Part shown: positions 7,673-15,666 of the stretch, in pieces
How positions within the stretch are numbered: position 1 is the stretch's first letter
How the letters are laid out: every line of letters begins with the position of its first letter
Assembly: GCF_023703795.1 (NCBI RefSeq)
Contig: NZ_CP098518.1
Location: 2,604,001-2,668,000, forward strand
Direction of reading: 5' to 3'
Length of the DNA: 64,000 bases
Source of the DNA: Haloplanus sp. HW8-1
Lineage (GTDB): Archaea > Halobacteriota > Halobacteria > Halobacteriales > Haloferacaceae
Position numbers and translations under genes: made by a program
The notes under the pieces: model-generated
What the model was told of the DNA's origin: nothing
The model's input: only the letters and a program-made list of their open reading frames with translations
The model's database searches: none

Positions 7673-9385
7673 ATGAATTCGATCGACTCGGCGCGAGCGG
7701 ATGGTGGTGTGAGCGATGTGGTCAAGCGCCGTGCCCTCGCCGCCGGGCCGGTCGGCATCGCCATCACCGACTCGACAGCCGGGGACGCCCCTATCGTCTA
7801 CGCCAACGACGCGTTCTACCGTCTCACCGGTTACGGGCCGGAGACGGTCCTTGGCAACGACTATCGGTTCCTCAGGGGACCCGAGACCGACCCCGACCGG
7901 GTCGCGGACCTTCGCGCCGCCGTCGAGGCGGAAGAGGCCGTTTCGGTGGTGCTCCGACACTACCGACGTGACGGAACGCCCTTCTGGGACCACGTCGAAC
8001 TCACGCCCATCACCGACGACGACGGCTCGGTCACCCACTTCGTCTCGTTCCACCACGACGAGACCGACCTGAAGGAGCGCGAGCGGGCGCTCGCGGAACG
8101 GCAGCAACGGTTCGAAACGCTCCACGACGCGAGCCGCAGGCTCATGGACGCCACGTCGAAGGGCGAGGCGGCCCGGATCACGGCCGACGCGGCGAAACAC
8201 ACGCTCGGCTACCCGATCACCACGTTACGGTTCGCCGACGAGGCCGACGGGATGTTGCGTACCGCCGTCGCCACCGAGGAATCGGTCTCCGAGGCTGGCC
8301 AACGGCCGAACTACGACATCGATGGCGACACGCCCGCTGCGACGGCCTACCGGACTGGCGACGCCCTCCTGTGTCCCGAACTCGACGAGAGAGACGACGG
8401 ATACGACCGCGGCGACGTCCGGACTGGAATGTACCTCCCGATCGGCCAGTACGGCGTCATGAGCATCGGCGACACCGAACCCGCCGCGTTCGACGACACC
8501 GATCTCGAAATCGCGGGCGTCCTCGCCAAACTCGTCGCCGGCGCGGTGTCCCGACTGGAGTCCGAGCGGGCGATCCAGCACCGGAACGATCGACTGGAGC
8601 GGTTCGCGAACATCGTCGCTCACGACCTGCGAAACCCGCTCGGTATCGCCCGCGGGCGCCTCGAACTAGCCCGGGAGAGCCACGACAGCGACGACCTCGC
8701 CGCCGTCGCTCGGGCCCACGAACGGATGTCGGCGCTGATCGACGACCTCCTCACCCTGGCACGGGAGGGCGGCACGGTGACCGCCGACGCCACCGACCCG
8801 ATCGATCTGGCGGGGCTCGTCCGCGAGTGCTGGAAACACGTCGAGACGCCCGCCGCAACTCTCCGTGTCGAGGGCACTCGGACCATCCGGGCCGACGAAG
8901 GGCGGCTGCGACGCCTGCTGGAGAACCTGTTTCGGAACAGTGTCGAACACGGTTCGACGAGCCCTCGGTCGCAGGCTCCCGAGGACAGCGTGGAGCATGG
9001 CTCCACGAACAATCGGACGGAGTCCGATGACAGCGTCGAACACGGCCTCACGGACGACCGGGCCGACGACGTGACCGTCACCGTCGGCGTCCTCGACGAC
9101 TTCGTCCGAAGCGCGTCCGCGGACACGACGGCGGGCGCGTCTCGGAGCGGGTTCTACGTCGAGGACGACGGCGTCGGCATCCCGGTGGAACGCCGCGATC
9201 GGGTGTTCGACGACGGTTACTCGACGCAACCCTCGGGAACGGGCTTCGGACTCTCGATCGTCCGCGAGATCGCCGAGGCCCACGACTGGACGGTCGAGGT
9301 CGTCGACGGTTCGGACGGCGGAGCGCGCTTCGAGTTCAGGGGCATCGAAGGCCCCCGACAGGGGTCGAACGCGCCCGAGCACTGA
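7673..9385 (+). CDS. PAS-GAF sensor histidine kinase (LOV-like PAS without the photoactive cysteine)
   Basis: 570 residues, soluble. Residues about 15-135 are a PAS domain of LOV type (VYANDAFYRLTGYGPE, GNDYRFLRG, YRRDGTPFWDHVELTPI); the photoactive Cys of GRNCRFLQG is Tyr here. Residues about 150-300 are a GAF-like domain. HisKA follows with the H-box ANIVAHDLRNPLG, then HATPase with N-box (ENLFRNSVEHG, residues 417-427), G1 (EDDGVGIP) and G2 (GTGFGLSIV). The N-box is followed by two imperfect in-frame repeats of itself (SVEHG at 423, 439 and 454), lengthening the loop by about 32 residues. No receiver gene is adjacent. It probably signals by autophosphorylation to an unlinked regulator; the stimulus is unknown. 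Confidence 0.88.
   Translation: MNSIDSARADGGVSDVVKRRALAAGPVGIAITDSTAGDAPIVYANDAFYRLTGYGPETVLGNDYRFLRGPETDPDRVADLRAAVEAEEAVSVVLRHYRRDGTPFWDHVELTPITDDDGSVTHFVSFHHDETDLKERERALAERQQRFETLHDASRRLMDATSKGEAARITADAAKHTLGYPITTLRFADEADGMLRTAVATEESVSEAGQRPNYDIDGDTPAATAYRTGDALLCPELDERDDGYDRGDVRTGMYLPIGQYGVMSIGDTEPAAFDDTDLEIAGVLAKLVAGAVSRLESERAIQHRNDRLERFANIVAHDLRNPLGIARGRLELARESHDSDDLAAVARAHERMSALIDDLLTLAREGGTVTADATDPIDLAGLVRECWKHVETPAATLRVEGTRTIRADEGRLRRLLENLFRNSVEHGSTSPRSQAPEDSVEHGSTNNRTESDDSVEHGLTDDRADDVTVTVGVLDDFVRSASADTTAGASRSGFYVEDDGVGIPVERRDRVFDDGYSTQPSGTGFGLSIVREIAEAHDWTVEVVDGSDGGARFEFRGIEGPRQGSNAPEH
8939..9061 (+). repeat. three in-frame copies of the kinase N-box segment
   Basis: Three copies of a segment encoding SVEHG(S/L)T begin at 8939, 8987 and 9032 (spacing 48 and 45 bases). 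They lie inside the ATP-binding domain of the histidine kinase and keep the reading frame. Confidence 0.75.
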
Positions 9386-9425
9386 CACCTGGCTTCGACA
9401 TCTTGAAATCCGTCGCAGCCCTCGA

Positions 9426-11459
9426 ATGCTCGCAGACGTGAGCCTCCTCGATCCCCTCGCCTCGGTCGGCTCACCCGACGGCAGTACCCTCGTGTCTCTC
9501 GCCGACGCCGGTGTCGGGATCCCGGTCACGACCGACATGCTCGTGGTGTTCGGTATCGTCGTGCTTGCGCTCGTGTTGTTCGTGACGGAACTGCTCCCGG
9601 TCGACGTGACGGCCATCTTCGTGATGGTGCTGTTGATGCTGCTCGGCCCCGATGGCTTGGTGAACCTCACCCACATCTCCGCCGCGGAGGGCATCTCCGG
9701 CTTCTCGAATCCCGCGACCATCACCGTCCTCGCGATGCTCATACTCAGTTCCGGCATCAGCCGGACGGGACTGGTGCAGATCCTCGGCCGGAAGATGGCT
9801 GCCTTTGCCGGGACGGACCGGGACCGGCAACTGCTCGCGACCATCGGCGTCGCCGGCCCCGTCTCGGGGTTCATCAACAACACGCCCGTCGTTGCCATCC
9901 TCGTCCCCGTGATCACGGATCTCGCACACGCGGGCAAGACCTCGCCCTCGAAACTCCTCATTCCGCTCTCCTACGCTTCGATGTTCGGCGGCATGCTCAC
10001 CCTCATCGGCACCTCGACCAACATCCTCGCGAGCGACGTGTCCGCACGGTTGCTGGGCCGGCCCTTTGGCATGTTCGAGTTCACCCACCTCGGTGTGATC
10101 GTCCTCCTCGTCGGCAGCGTCTACCTGCTCACCGTCGGCCACCGCCTCCTCCCCGAACGCGTTCCAGTCGAGGAGGACTACGTTCGAGAGTACGCCATCG
10201 AGGAGTATCTGACGGAGGTGATCGTCGATCCCAGTTCCCCACTCGTCGGGCAGACGGTGGCACAGGCGATCGACTGCGCGACCCGTCGCCCCCGCGACGG
10301 TCGGACGGGGACCGACGGCGACGGCGAGGCCGAACTCGACGCGGACATCCTCCAGGTCGTCCGCGACGGTGAGGAGTTCATCGAACCGCTCGGTCGCAAG
10401 ACGATTCGGGCGGGTGATGTCCTCCGACTCCGCGCCGACCGCGACACGGTCCGGCGGTTGATCGAGCGGGACACCCTCACGCTCACGGGCCACCCACCGC
10501 GGACGGAGGCGGAACTGGAACCCGACGCCGAGACGGCCCAGACGCTCGTCGAAGTGGTCATCCCGCGGGGCTCCTCCCTGGCCGGCAAGTCGCTCGCGAG
10601 TTCGACGTTCCGCCAGCGATACGACGCCAACGTCCTCGCCTTTCGCAGTCGGGGCGAGACGGTCCGTGATGACATGGATCGCCGACGCATTCGAGTCGGT
10701 GACACGCTCCTCGTTCAGGCCGCGCCGGACAGCATCGACCGCCTCGCCGACACCGACGACTTCATCGTCGCTCACGAGCCGTCACAACCCCACTACCGCA
10801 CCGAGAAGATCCCCCACGCCATCGCCATCATGGTCGGCGTGGTGGCGCTGGCGGCCGCCCCCTGGGGTGCCGTCGGCAGCGCGCTCGCCGGCGTCACCGG
10901 CGTCGGCGCCCTCGCTGCGCTCTCCGCGCTCTCCATGCCCATCCTCGTCACCGCGCTCGCTGGCGTCGTCGCCATGGTCGCCAGCGGCGTCCTCGAACCG
11001 ACCGAGATGTACGAGGCCGTCGAGTGGGACGTGATCTTCCTGCTCGCCGGGATCATCCCCCTCGGCATCGCGCTCGAACAGACCGGCGGGGCCGACCTCC
11101 TCGGCGGCCTGGTCGCTACGACTGGCGCCTATCTCCCCGCCATCGGCGTCCTCTGGGTGTTCTACATGACGACTGGCCTGTTCACCGGCGTCATCTCCAA
11201 CAACGCGAGCGTGGTGTTGATGCTACCGGTCGCCATCGAGACAGCACACGGCGTCGGCGCCAACCCCTTCGCGTTCGTCCTCGCGGTGACCTTCGCGGCG
11301 TCGACGGCGTTTCTCACCCCCGTCGGCTACCAGACCAACCTCTTCGTCTACGGCCCCGGCGGCTACAAGTTCTCCGACTACCTCCGCGTCGGCGCGCCGC
11401 TCCAACTGCTCCTGTCGGTGGTCACCGTCCTCGGTATCGCCGCCTTCTGGGGACTCTGA
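9426..11459 (+). CDS. SLC13-type permease with two RCK_C (TrkA-C) domains
   Basis: 677 residues in the plasma membrane. The N-terminal half has about six helices with the SLC13/CitMHS hallmark FINNTPVVAILVP and the loop IGTSTNILASDV. Two TrkA-C/RCK_C domains (residues about 255-345 and 365-445, e.g. VIPRGSSLAGKSL) sit between the membrane halves; these soluble domains bind regulatory ligands in related transporters. The second half repeats the pattern (GVISNNASVVLMLPVA, FLTPVGYQTNLFVYGPGGY). The family moves dicarboxylates, sulfate or other anions with sodium; the substrate here is not known. The ATG at 9426 is used; an internal ATG at 9537 is possible. Confidence 0.85.
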   Translation: MLADVSLLDPLASVGSPDGSTLVSLADAGVGIPVTTDMLVVFGIVVLALVLFVTELLPVDVTAIFVMVLLMLLGPDGLVNLTHISAAEGISGFSNPATITVLAMLILSSGISRTGLVQILGRKMAAFAGTDRDRQLLATIGVAGPVSGFINNTPVVAILVPVITDLAHAGKTSPSKLLIPLSYASMFGGMLTLIGTSTNILASDVSARLLGRPFGMFEFTHLGVIVLLVGSVYLLTVGHRLLPERVPVEEDYVREYAIEEYLTEVIVDPSSPLVGQTVAQAIDCATRRPRDGRTGTDGDGEAELDADILQVVRDGEEFIEPLGRKTIRAGDVLRLRADRDTVRRLIERDTLTLTGHPPRTEAELEPDAETAQTLVEVVIPRGSSLAGKSLASSTFRQRYDANVLAFRSRGETVRDDMDRRRIRVGDTLLVQAAPDSIDRLADTDDFIVAHEPSQPHYRTEKIPHAIAIMVGVVALAAAPWGAVGSALAGVTGVGALAALSALSMPILVTALAGVVAMVASGVLEPTEMYEAVEWDVIFLLAGIIPLGIALEQTGGADLLGGLVATTGAYLPAIGVLWVFYMTTGLFTGVISNNASVVLMLPVAIETAHGVGANPFAFVLAVTFAASTAFLTPVGYQTNLFVYGPGGYKFSDYLRVGAPLQLLLSVVTVLGIAAFWGL

Positions 11460-11491
11460 CCGCCCCGACTGTTTGTCGCGTGCAGCGTAGG

Positions 11492-11812
11492 ATGCCCGTG
11501 GAGTTCACCACCGTCCAGGGAGATATCGCCGAACGGTCCGCCGACGCGCTGGTGAACACCGCCGGGACCAGCCTCCGGATGGGCAGCGGCGTCGCCGGCG
11601 CGCTCCACCGCGGTGCCGACGGCTCGATCGGGGAGGCAGCCGTCGCAGAGGGGGCCGAACTCATCTGCGAGGAAATTCACGACTACGCGGCGACGACACT
11701 CGACGACATGCGGGTGATCGCGTACTCCCCGGCCGACCACGAGACGCTCCGGCGGGTCGCCACAGACGTCGGGTCCTACGGTGGCTCGGCGTCGAGAACC
11801 TCCCACTCGTGA
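11492..11812 (+). pseudogene. macro-domain protein with internal deletion
   Basis: 106 residues. The N-terminus is the ADP-ribose-binding macro fold (TTVQGDIAERSADALVNTAG, then LRMGSGVAGALHRGA). After EAAVAEG the frame goes straight to the last helix of the family (AELICEEIHDYA, MRVIAYSPADHETLRRVA). About 60-70 residues of the centre, including the second ligand loop, are absent without loss of frame. Intact members have about 170-180 residues. The 3' end runs into the convergent MBL gene. It probably cannot bind ADP-ribose; I call it a decayed gene, though a short protein could still be made. Confidence 0.7.
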
Positions 11813-12507
11813 CCCGGGAGAAGTTCGTCCGCCCGGTCGAGCACCTCGATCGCGCTCTCCCACCAGTCGAACTCGTCCATCGACAGCCCCCGGACTGGCG
11901 GGCCGTCGTCGGGGGCGTTCTCGAAGGTGGGCACCGCGTCGACGGCGACGACCGTCGTTCCGGCCGCCGTCTCGACGGACACCGACTGGTGGCCGACCGT
12001 GTGTCCCGGCGTCGGGAACGCCGTGACGCCCGGACAGAGCTCCGTCTCGCCGTCGAGGGGCGTCACGTCCACCGTCAGCCACGGCGGCTCCCGACCCAGC
12101 GACTTGGCGTCGTAGCGGTCCGCGTGCATCGGATACGGTGCGATGGCGTACTCGAGTTCGCGTCGCTGGACGTAGACGTCCGTCACGCCGTCGAATCGAT
12201 CCAGGTTGTAACAGTGATCCCAGTCGAGGTGGCTGAGCACCACCCCGTCGAGGTCGGCCGGCGCGTACCCCTCGTCGTCGAGGATCGCTTCGAGTGACTG
12301 TCCGGGATCGCGACGACAGTCGAAGGAAGGGTGGCGTTCGGCCATCAGGTCGACCGGACCGAACCCCGTATCGACCAGTATCGTCTCCTCGGCCTCGATC
12401 AGGTAGACGATTGATGGCGCCCGGACGACCCCCTCAGCTCCCTCGACGAGCACGCTCGCGGCCGTCTCGAAGGAGCCACAGCACCGTGGCGTGACGGTCG
12501 GCGTCAT
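11776..12507 (-). CDS. MBL-fold metallo-hydrolase (N-acyl-homoserine-lactonase-like)
   Basis: 243 residues of the metallo-beta-lactamase fold, closest in layout to the AHL-lactonase group: ETILVDTGFG, then the metal motif SHLDWDHCYNL (His93, Asp97, His98), later the metal His in TPGHTVGHQS and the C-terminal LPGHEWEVL. The second metal histidine of H-x-H-x-D-H is Asp95, so the metal site is changed. It could hydrolyse a lactone or another ester; haloarchaeal substrates are not established. It is convergent with the macro-domain remnant, with a 37-base overlap. Confidence 0.8.
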   Translation of the reverse strand: MTPTVTPRCCGSFETAASVLVEGAEGVVRAPSIVYLIEAEETILVDTGFGPVDLMAERHPSFDCRRDPGQSLEAILDDEGYAPADLDGVVLSHLDWDHCYNLDRFDGVTDVYVQRRELEYAIAPYPMHADRYDAKSLGREPPWLTVDVTPLDGETELCPGVTAFPTPGHTVGHQSVSVETAAGTTVVAVDAVPTFENAPDDGPPVRGLSMDEFDWWESAIEVLDRADELLPGHEWEVLDAEPP

Positions 12508-12575
12508 GCCTCGCCCCTAACGCGCGGGAGGGATAAACGTACGACTCCCGACCGGGCTCCGGGTCGCCCCGGCCA

Positions 12576-12812
12576 TCACTCGCGCATCGGCGCCTGCGAC
12601 AGCGCGACGGTGTCGCCGTCCGACAGTGACTCGTCGCGGTCGACGTGTCGCCCGTCCCGCATCACGACCAGGCCTCCAGAGAACGTCGCCTCGTCGACGC
12701 CGAGTGCGGCGACGGCGTCGCCGACCGTCGCTCCGGCTCCGAGCGATAGCGAGCGGGTGCGCTCGCCGACCGCCGCCGCCACTTCGCCGTAACAGCGAAC
12801 CTCGATCCGCAC
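12576..12812 (-). CDS. MoaD/ThiS-like beta-grasp protein without C-terminal Gly-Gly
   Basis: 78 residues starting from a GTG (VRIEVRCYGE). The beta-grasp pattern is visible (AAAVGERTRSLSLGAGATVGDAV, and SDGDTVALSQAP). The end is APMRE instead of the Gly-Gly that MoaD, ThiS and SAMP proteins need for adenylation and thiocarboxylation or conjugation. It is therefore probably not a sulfur carrier or modifier in the classical sense. It is divergent from a second MoaD-like gene that does end in GG. The start is set by similarity; the open frame continues far upstream without meaning. Confidence 0.65.
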   Translation of the reverse strand: MRIEVRCYGEVAAAVGERTRSLSLGAGATVGDAVAALGVDEATFSGGLVVMRDGRHVDRDESLSDGDTVALSQAPMRE

Positions 12813-12893
12813 GGTCGTGGCTCGACGGCCGTCGGGGATAAATCGCCCGCTCGTGGGGACAGCTACAAGACCGTCCGGGCGCCTCCTCCCTCC

Positions 12894-13172
12894 ATGGAGG
12901 TCCACTTCGACTTCTTCGGTCCGATGCGGGACGTCGTCGGCGAAAAGCGCGTCTCCCGGACGCTCGACGAGGGGGCGACCGTCGACGCCGCGCTCGAATC
13001 CCTCTGTGTCGCCTTCGCGGGACTGGAGGATCATCTCCGAGACGATCAGGAATGGGCCCGACGGGTGACCGTGACCGTCGACGGGACGAACGTCCAACAG
13101 CTCTCGGGATACGACACGACGCTGCAAGACGGTGCCGTCGTCCGGCTTGCCCCGCCGATCGTCGGCGGGTGA
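12894..13172 (+). CDS. MoaD family / SAMP-type ubiquitin-like protein
   Basis: 92 residues with a beta-grasp fold (VHFDFFGPMRDVVGEK, then EGATVDAALESLC, and LQDGAVVRLAPPIVGG). The C-terminus ends in Gly-Gly, as needed for activation by an E1-like enzyme (UbaA), either as a sulfur donor in molybdopterin synthesis or as a protein modifier. It is convergent with the tungsten-type aldehyde oxidoreductase gene next door, so a role in making its pterin cofactor is likely (inference). Confidence 0.85.
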   Translation: MEVHFDFFGPMRDVVGEKRVSRTLDEGATVDAALESLCVAFAGLEDHLRDDQEWARRVTVTVDGTNVQQLSGYDTTLQDGAVVRLAPPIVGG

Positions 13173-13194
13173 GGACGGATCGCCGCGGTGCCGA

Positions 13195-14868
13195 TCAGTC
13201 GTCGGCGACGGCCGCTCCGTCGACCGACCCCTCGGGGACCGTCCCGTCCGCGTTCCAGCCACGAAGTTCGTAGTACTCGTCGAGGGCATCCTCGATGCCG
13301 GGGAGGTCGTATGGCAGCGTGTCCGCCTCACGGTCCATCCCCCGCTGGTTGTTGAAATGCCGTTCGAGTTCGACCGTTCTGGCGCCGACTCGCTGGAGAT
13401 CTTCGTAGTCACACTCGAAGAGTCGTTCCAGGGTCTCCTCGGTCACGTGATCGGTGCCGCCGGCGAAGGCACAGACGATGCCCGAATCGCGGAAGGCGGC
13501 GTGGTTTTCGCGCCGCATCACGAGTTCCGGTTTCCCCTCCAGGGTCTCGGGATCGACCTCGCCGCTGTACTCCACCCGGAGCGTCGTGGAGTACATGTGA
13601 TCGCCGCCGCGGTTGGCGACGGCGTAACTGAGTCCCTGCCCGTGGAGGACCCGGCCGTCGTGGGCGGCGAACTCCATGTCCTTGACCGTGTAGTTCCGGA
13701 CGCCCAGTTCGTCCGCGGCGCGGGAGACACCCTCCGCGAGGAGGTCGCCGATGCCCTCGCGGGCCGCGATCTTCTCGACGGTCTCGTGGATCAACTCGGC
13801 GTTGCCGAACTCGTCTTGGGCTTTCAGATAGGCCGCCACCGCGTTGCCACAGGAGATGGTGTCTAGCCCGTAGACGTCACAGAGTTCGTTCGACTTCATC
13901 ACGTCGACGACGTCGTCGACCTCACAGTTGCTCCCGAAGGAGAACACCGTCTCGAACTCCGGTCCCTCCGTCTCCAGCCCCGTCTCCTCGTCGCGGGTCG
14001 GGAGTTTGCAGGCGAAGGCACACATCGAACACGACCCCTTCTTGTACTTTTTCTCCTCGACGGCGTCGCCGCCGATCCGGTCGGCGTGCTCGAAGTGATA
14101 CTTCTCGAAGTAGCGTGTCGGTAGCGAGAAGTTGTCGTTGATGAACTCCGTCCCGCCGGTGGTCCCCTGCCGTCGCATCAGGTCGTCCGAGGTGGCCGCG
14201 GCGCCGTGGACCTCCCGTTGGACGTCTTCGGGAAGGTTGACCGCCGGCGCGGCGTCACCCTCGAAGGTGATGGCTTTCACGTTCTTCGAGCCGAGGACGG
14301 CCCCCATGCCGCCCCGCCCGAACGCCCGGCTCTCGTAAGTCATCACGCAGGCAAACCGGACGAGGTTCTCGCCCGCGGGACCGATACAGAGGACGTTCTC
14401 CGCGTCCAGGTCACGCTCTCGCTGTACGTACTCCGTCACCTCGGGAACCGTCGCCGATCGAAGTTCGGGCGCCTCGACGAACTCGACGCCGTCGTCGGTC
14501 ACGTGGATCACGAGCAACTCGTCGGACGCACCGACGACTTCCACCGCCGAGTGGCCAGTCTCGACGAAGTTCCGTGAGAGATAGCCGCCGGCGTTCGTCG
14601 AGAGGAGCCCGTCGGTCAGCGGCGAGAGCCCCGTACAGTTCATCCGCCCGGTGAAGGACATCTCCGACTGCTGGAGCGGACCCGTAGCGAAGTAGACGCG
14701 GTTCTCGGCGCCCAGCGGGTCCGCGTCGAACGGGATCCGGTCGTGGGCGAGTTTCGTACAGAGCCCCCGTCCGCCGACGAACGCCTCCCGTTCGGCAGTC
14801 ACGTCGTCGATGTCCGCCTCGCGGTTCCCGACGTCGATGGTGAGCAACGATCCCTTTGCGTGGTGCAT
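13195..14868 (-). CDS. aldehyde ferredoxin oxidoreductase family protein (tungstopterin)
   Basis: 557 residues, cytoplasmic. N-terminal AOR domain: LLTIDVGNREADIDD, GGRGLCTKLAHD, the pterin region TGRMNCTGLSPLTDGLL, and GRGGMGAVLGSKNVKAI. The [4Fe-4S] ligands are C-x-x-C-x-x-x-C in GSCSMCAFAC, and the fourth is in DSGIVCAF. Family members oxidise aldehydes to acids with ferredoxin, using a tungsten bis-pterin; the substrate is unknown. The start is the ATG at 14868, with a T-rich box about 30 bases upstream; the longer upstream open frame has no family similarity. The neighbouring MoaD-type gene fits cofactor supply. Confidence 0.9.
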   Translation of the reverse strand: MHHAKGSLLTIDVGNREADIDDVTAEREAFVGGRGLCTKLAHDRIPFDADPLGAENRVYFATGPLQQSEMSFTGRMNCTGLSPLTDGLLSTNAGGYLSRNFVETGHSAVEVVGASDELLVIHVTDDGVEFVEAPELRSATVPEVTEYVQRERDLDAENVLCIGPAGENLVRFACVMTYESRAFGRGGMGAVLGSKNVKAITFEGDAAPAVNLPEDVQREVHGAAATSDDLMRRQGTTGGTEFINDNFSLPTRYFEKYHFEHADRIGGDAVEEKKYKKGSCSMCAFACKLPTRDEETGLETEGPEFETVFSFGSNCEVDDVVDVMKSNELCDVYGLDTISCGNAVAAYLKAQDEFGNAELIHETVEKIAAREGIGDLLAEGVSRAADELGVRNYTVKDMEFAAHDGRVLHGQGLSYAVANRGGDHMYSTTLRVEYSGEVDPETLEGKPELVMRRENHAAFRDSGIVCAFAGGTDHVTEETLERLFECDYEDLQRVGARTVELERHFNNQRGMDREADTLPYDLPGIEDALDEYYELRGWNADGTVPEGSVDGAAVADD

Positions 14869-15303
14869 GGTTGGCCCCTTCTGGCGCCTCGGTAAAAAGG
14901 TTGTACGACGGCTGGCCGGTGCCCGTCGTGACGTTCCGGTGATCGGGGACGCCCCGACCGCCGGCCGAAGGAGTGGAAACGCTACTCCGAGCCGAACATC
15001 CGGCGCTTGGTGGGCCGAAACCGATCGATGTCTGCCCCTCTTTGGGAAGTTCGTGGCCAACGCCGACGGGTTCCCCCCGTCGGTCATGGGGACCCTCCGT
15101 TCGGTCGACCGGTCCTCGCGTATCGGACGGCCGGTGGTGTCCGTGTACAGTCCAGTAAACCATTCGTCTTGGGAATCCAATGTATCTGTATGCTCGGAGG
15201 CTCCCCCCGCCGATCAAGGTCCACCCCGCGAATGCTCCTGTCGCAAAAGCAGTTCGTCCCCGAATGCCAAAGGCCAACCGTCCCTCTCTCGTACCGGGAG
15301 GTA
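14869..15303. other. intergenic region, no supported gene
   Basis: 435 bases with the promoter of the AOR gene at its left end. No convincing coding or RNA signal was seen. A GGGAGG sequence sits just before the ATG at 15304, unusually close to it. Confidence 0.4.
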
Positions 15304-15504
15304 ATGAGCGAGTCAGAAGATACGGCCACGAAGCCACAGATATCCGTCGCAGTCGTAGACGAGTCACACACGAACGAAATCCCCGACAATATCGACTCTG
15401 AACTATATACGACGACGAGACCGGAGTCGTCGATGGTTGAGTTCACGGCTGATCCTGACGGTGAGTTGGTAGCGGCGCTCAGGCGGAACGGGTTCGACGT
15501 GTGA
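15304..15504 (+). CDS. small acidic protein, unknown function
   Basis: 66 residues beginning MSESEDTATK and ending RRNGFDV, acidic as expected for a haloarchaeal cytosolic protein. The first 45 residues are polar and probably disordered; the end (VEFTADPDGELVAALRR) could form a strand and helix. No family is recognised. Confidence 0.45.
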   Translation: MSESEDTATKPQISVAVVDESHTNEIPDNIDSELYTTTRPESSMVEFTADPDGELVAALRRNGFDV

Positions 15505-15666
15505 CCTAATCAATCGGGGTCGCTCGGTCTGTCGAGTTGACTCCGCTATCACTCTCAGTGGAGGCCATATTTCGGCGGTCGTCCTGAATACAGCGTGCTC
15601 ATGTCGTACACGCTACGCTCGGCAGTTGAGGCCGCACTTTCCGATGCACAGATCTCGTCTAAACAC

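Noticed and set aside
12813-13412. Upstream extension of the MoaD-like frame on the minus strand
   Set aside because: It runs through a real plus-strand MoaD gene and has no family similarity.
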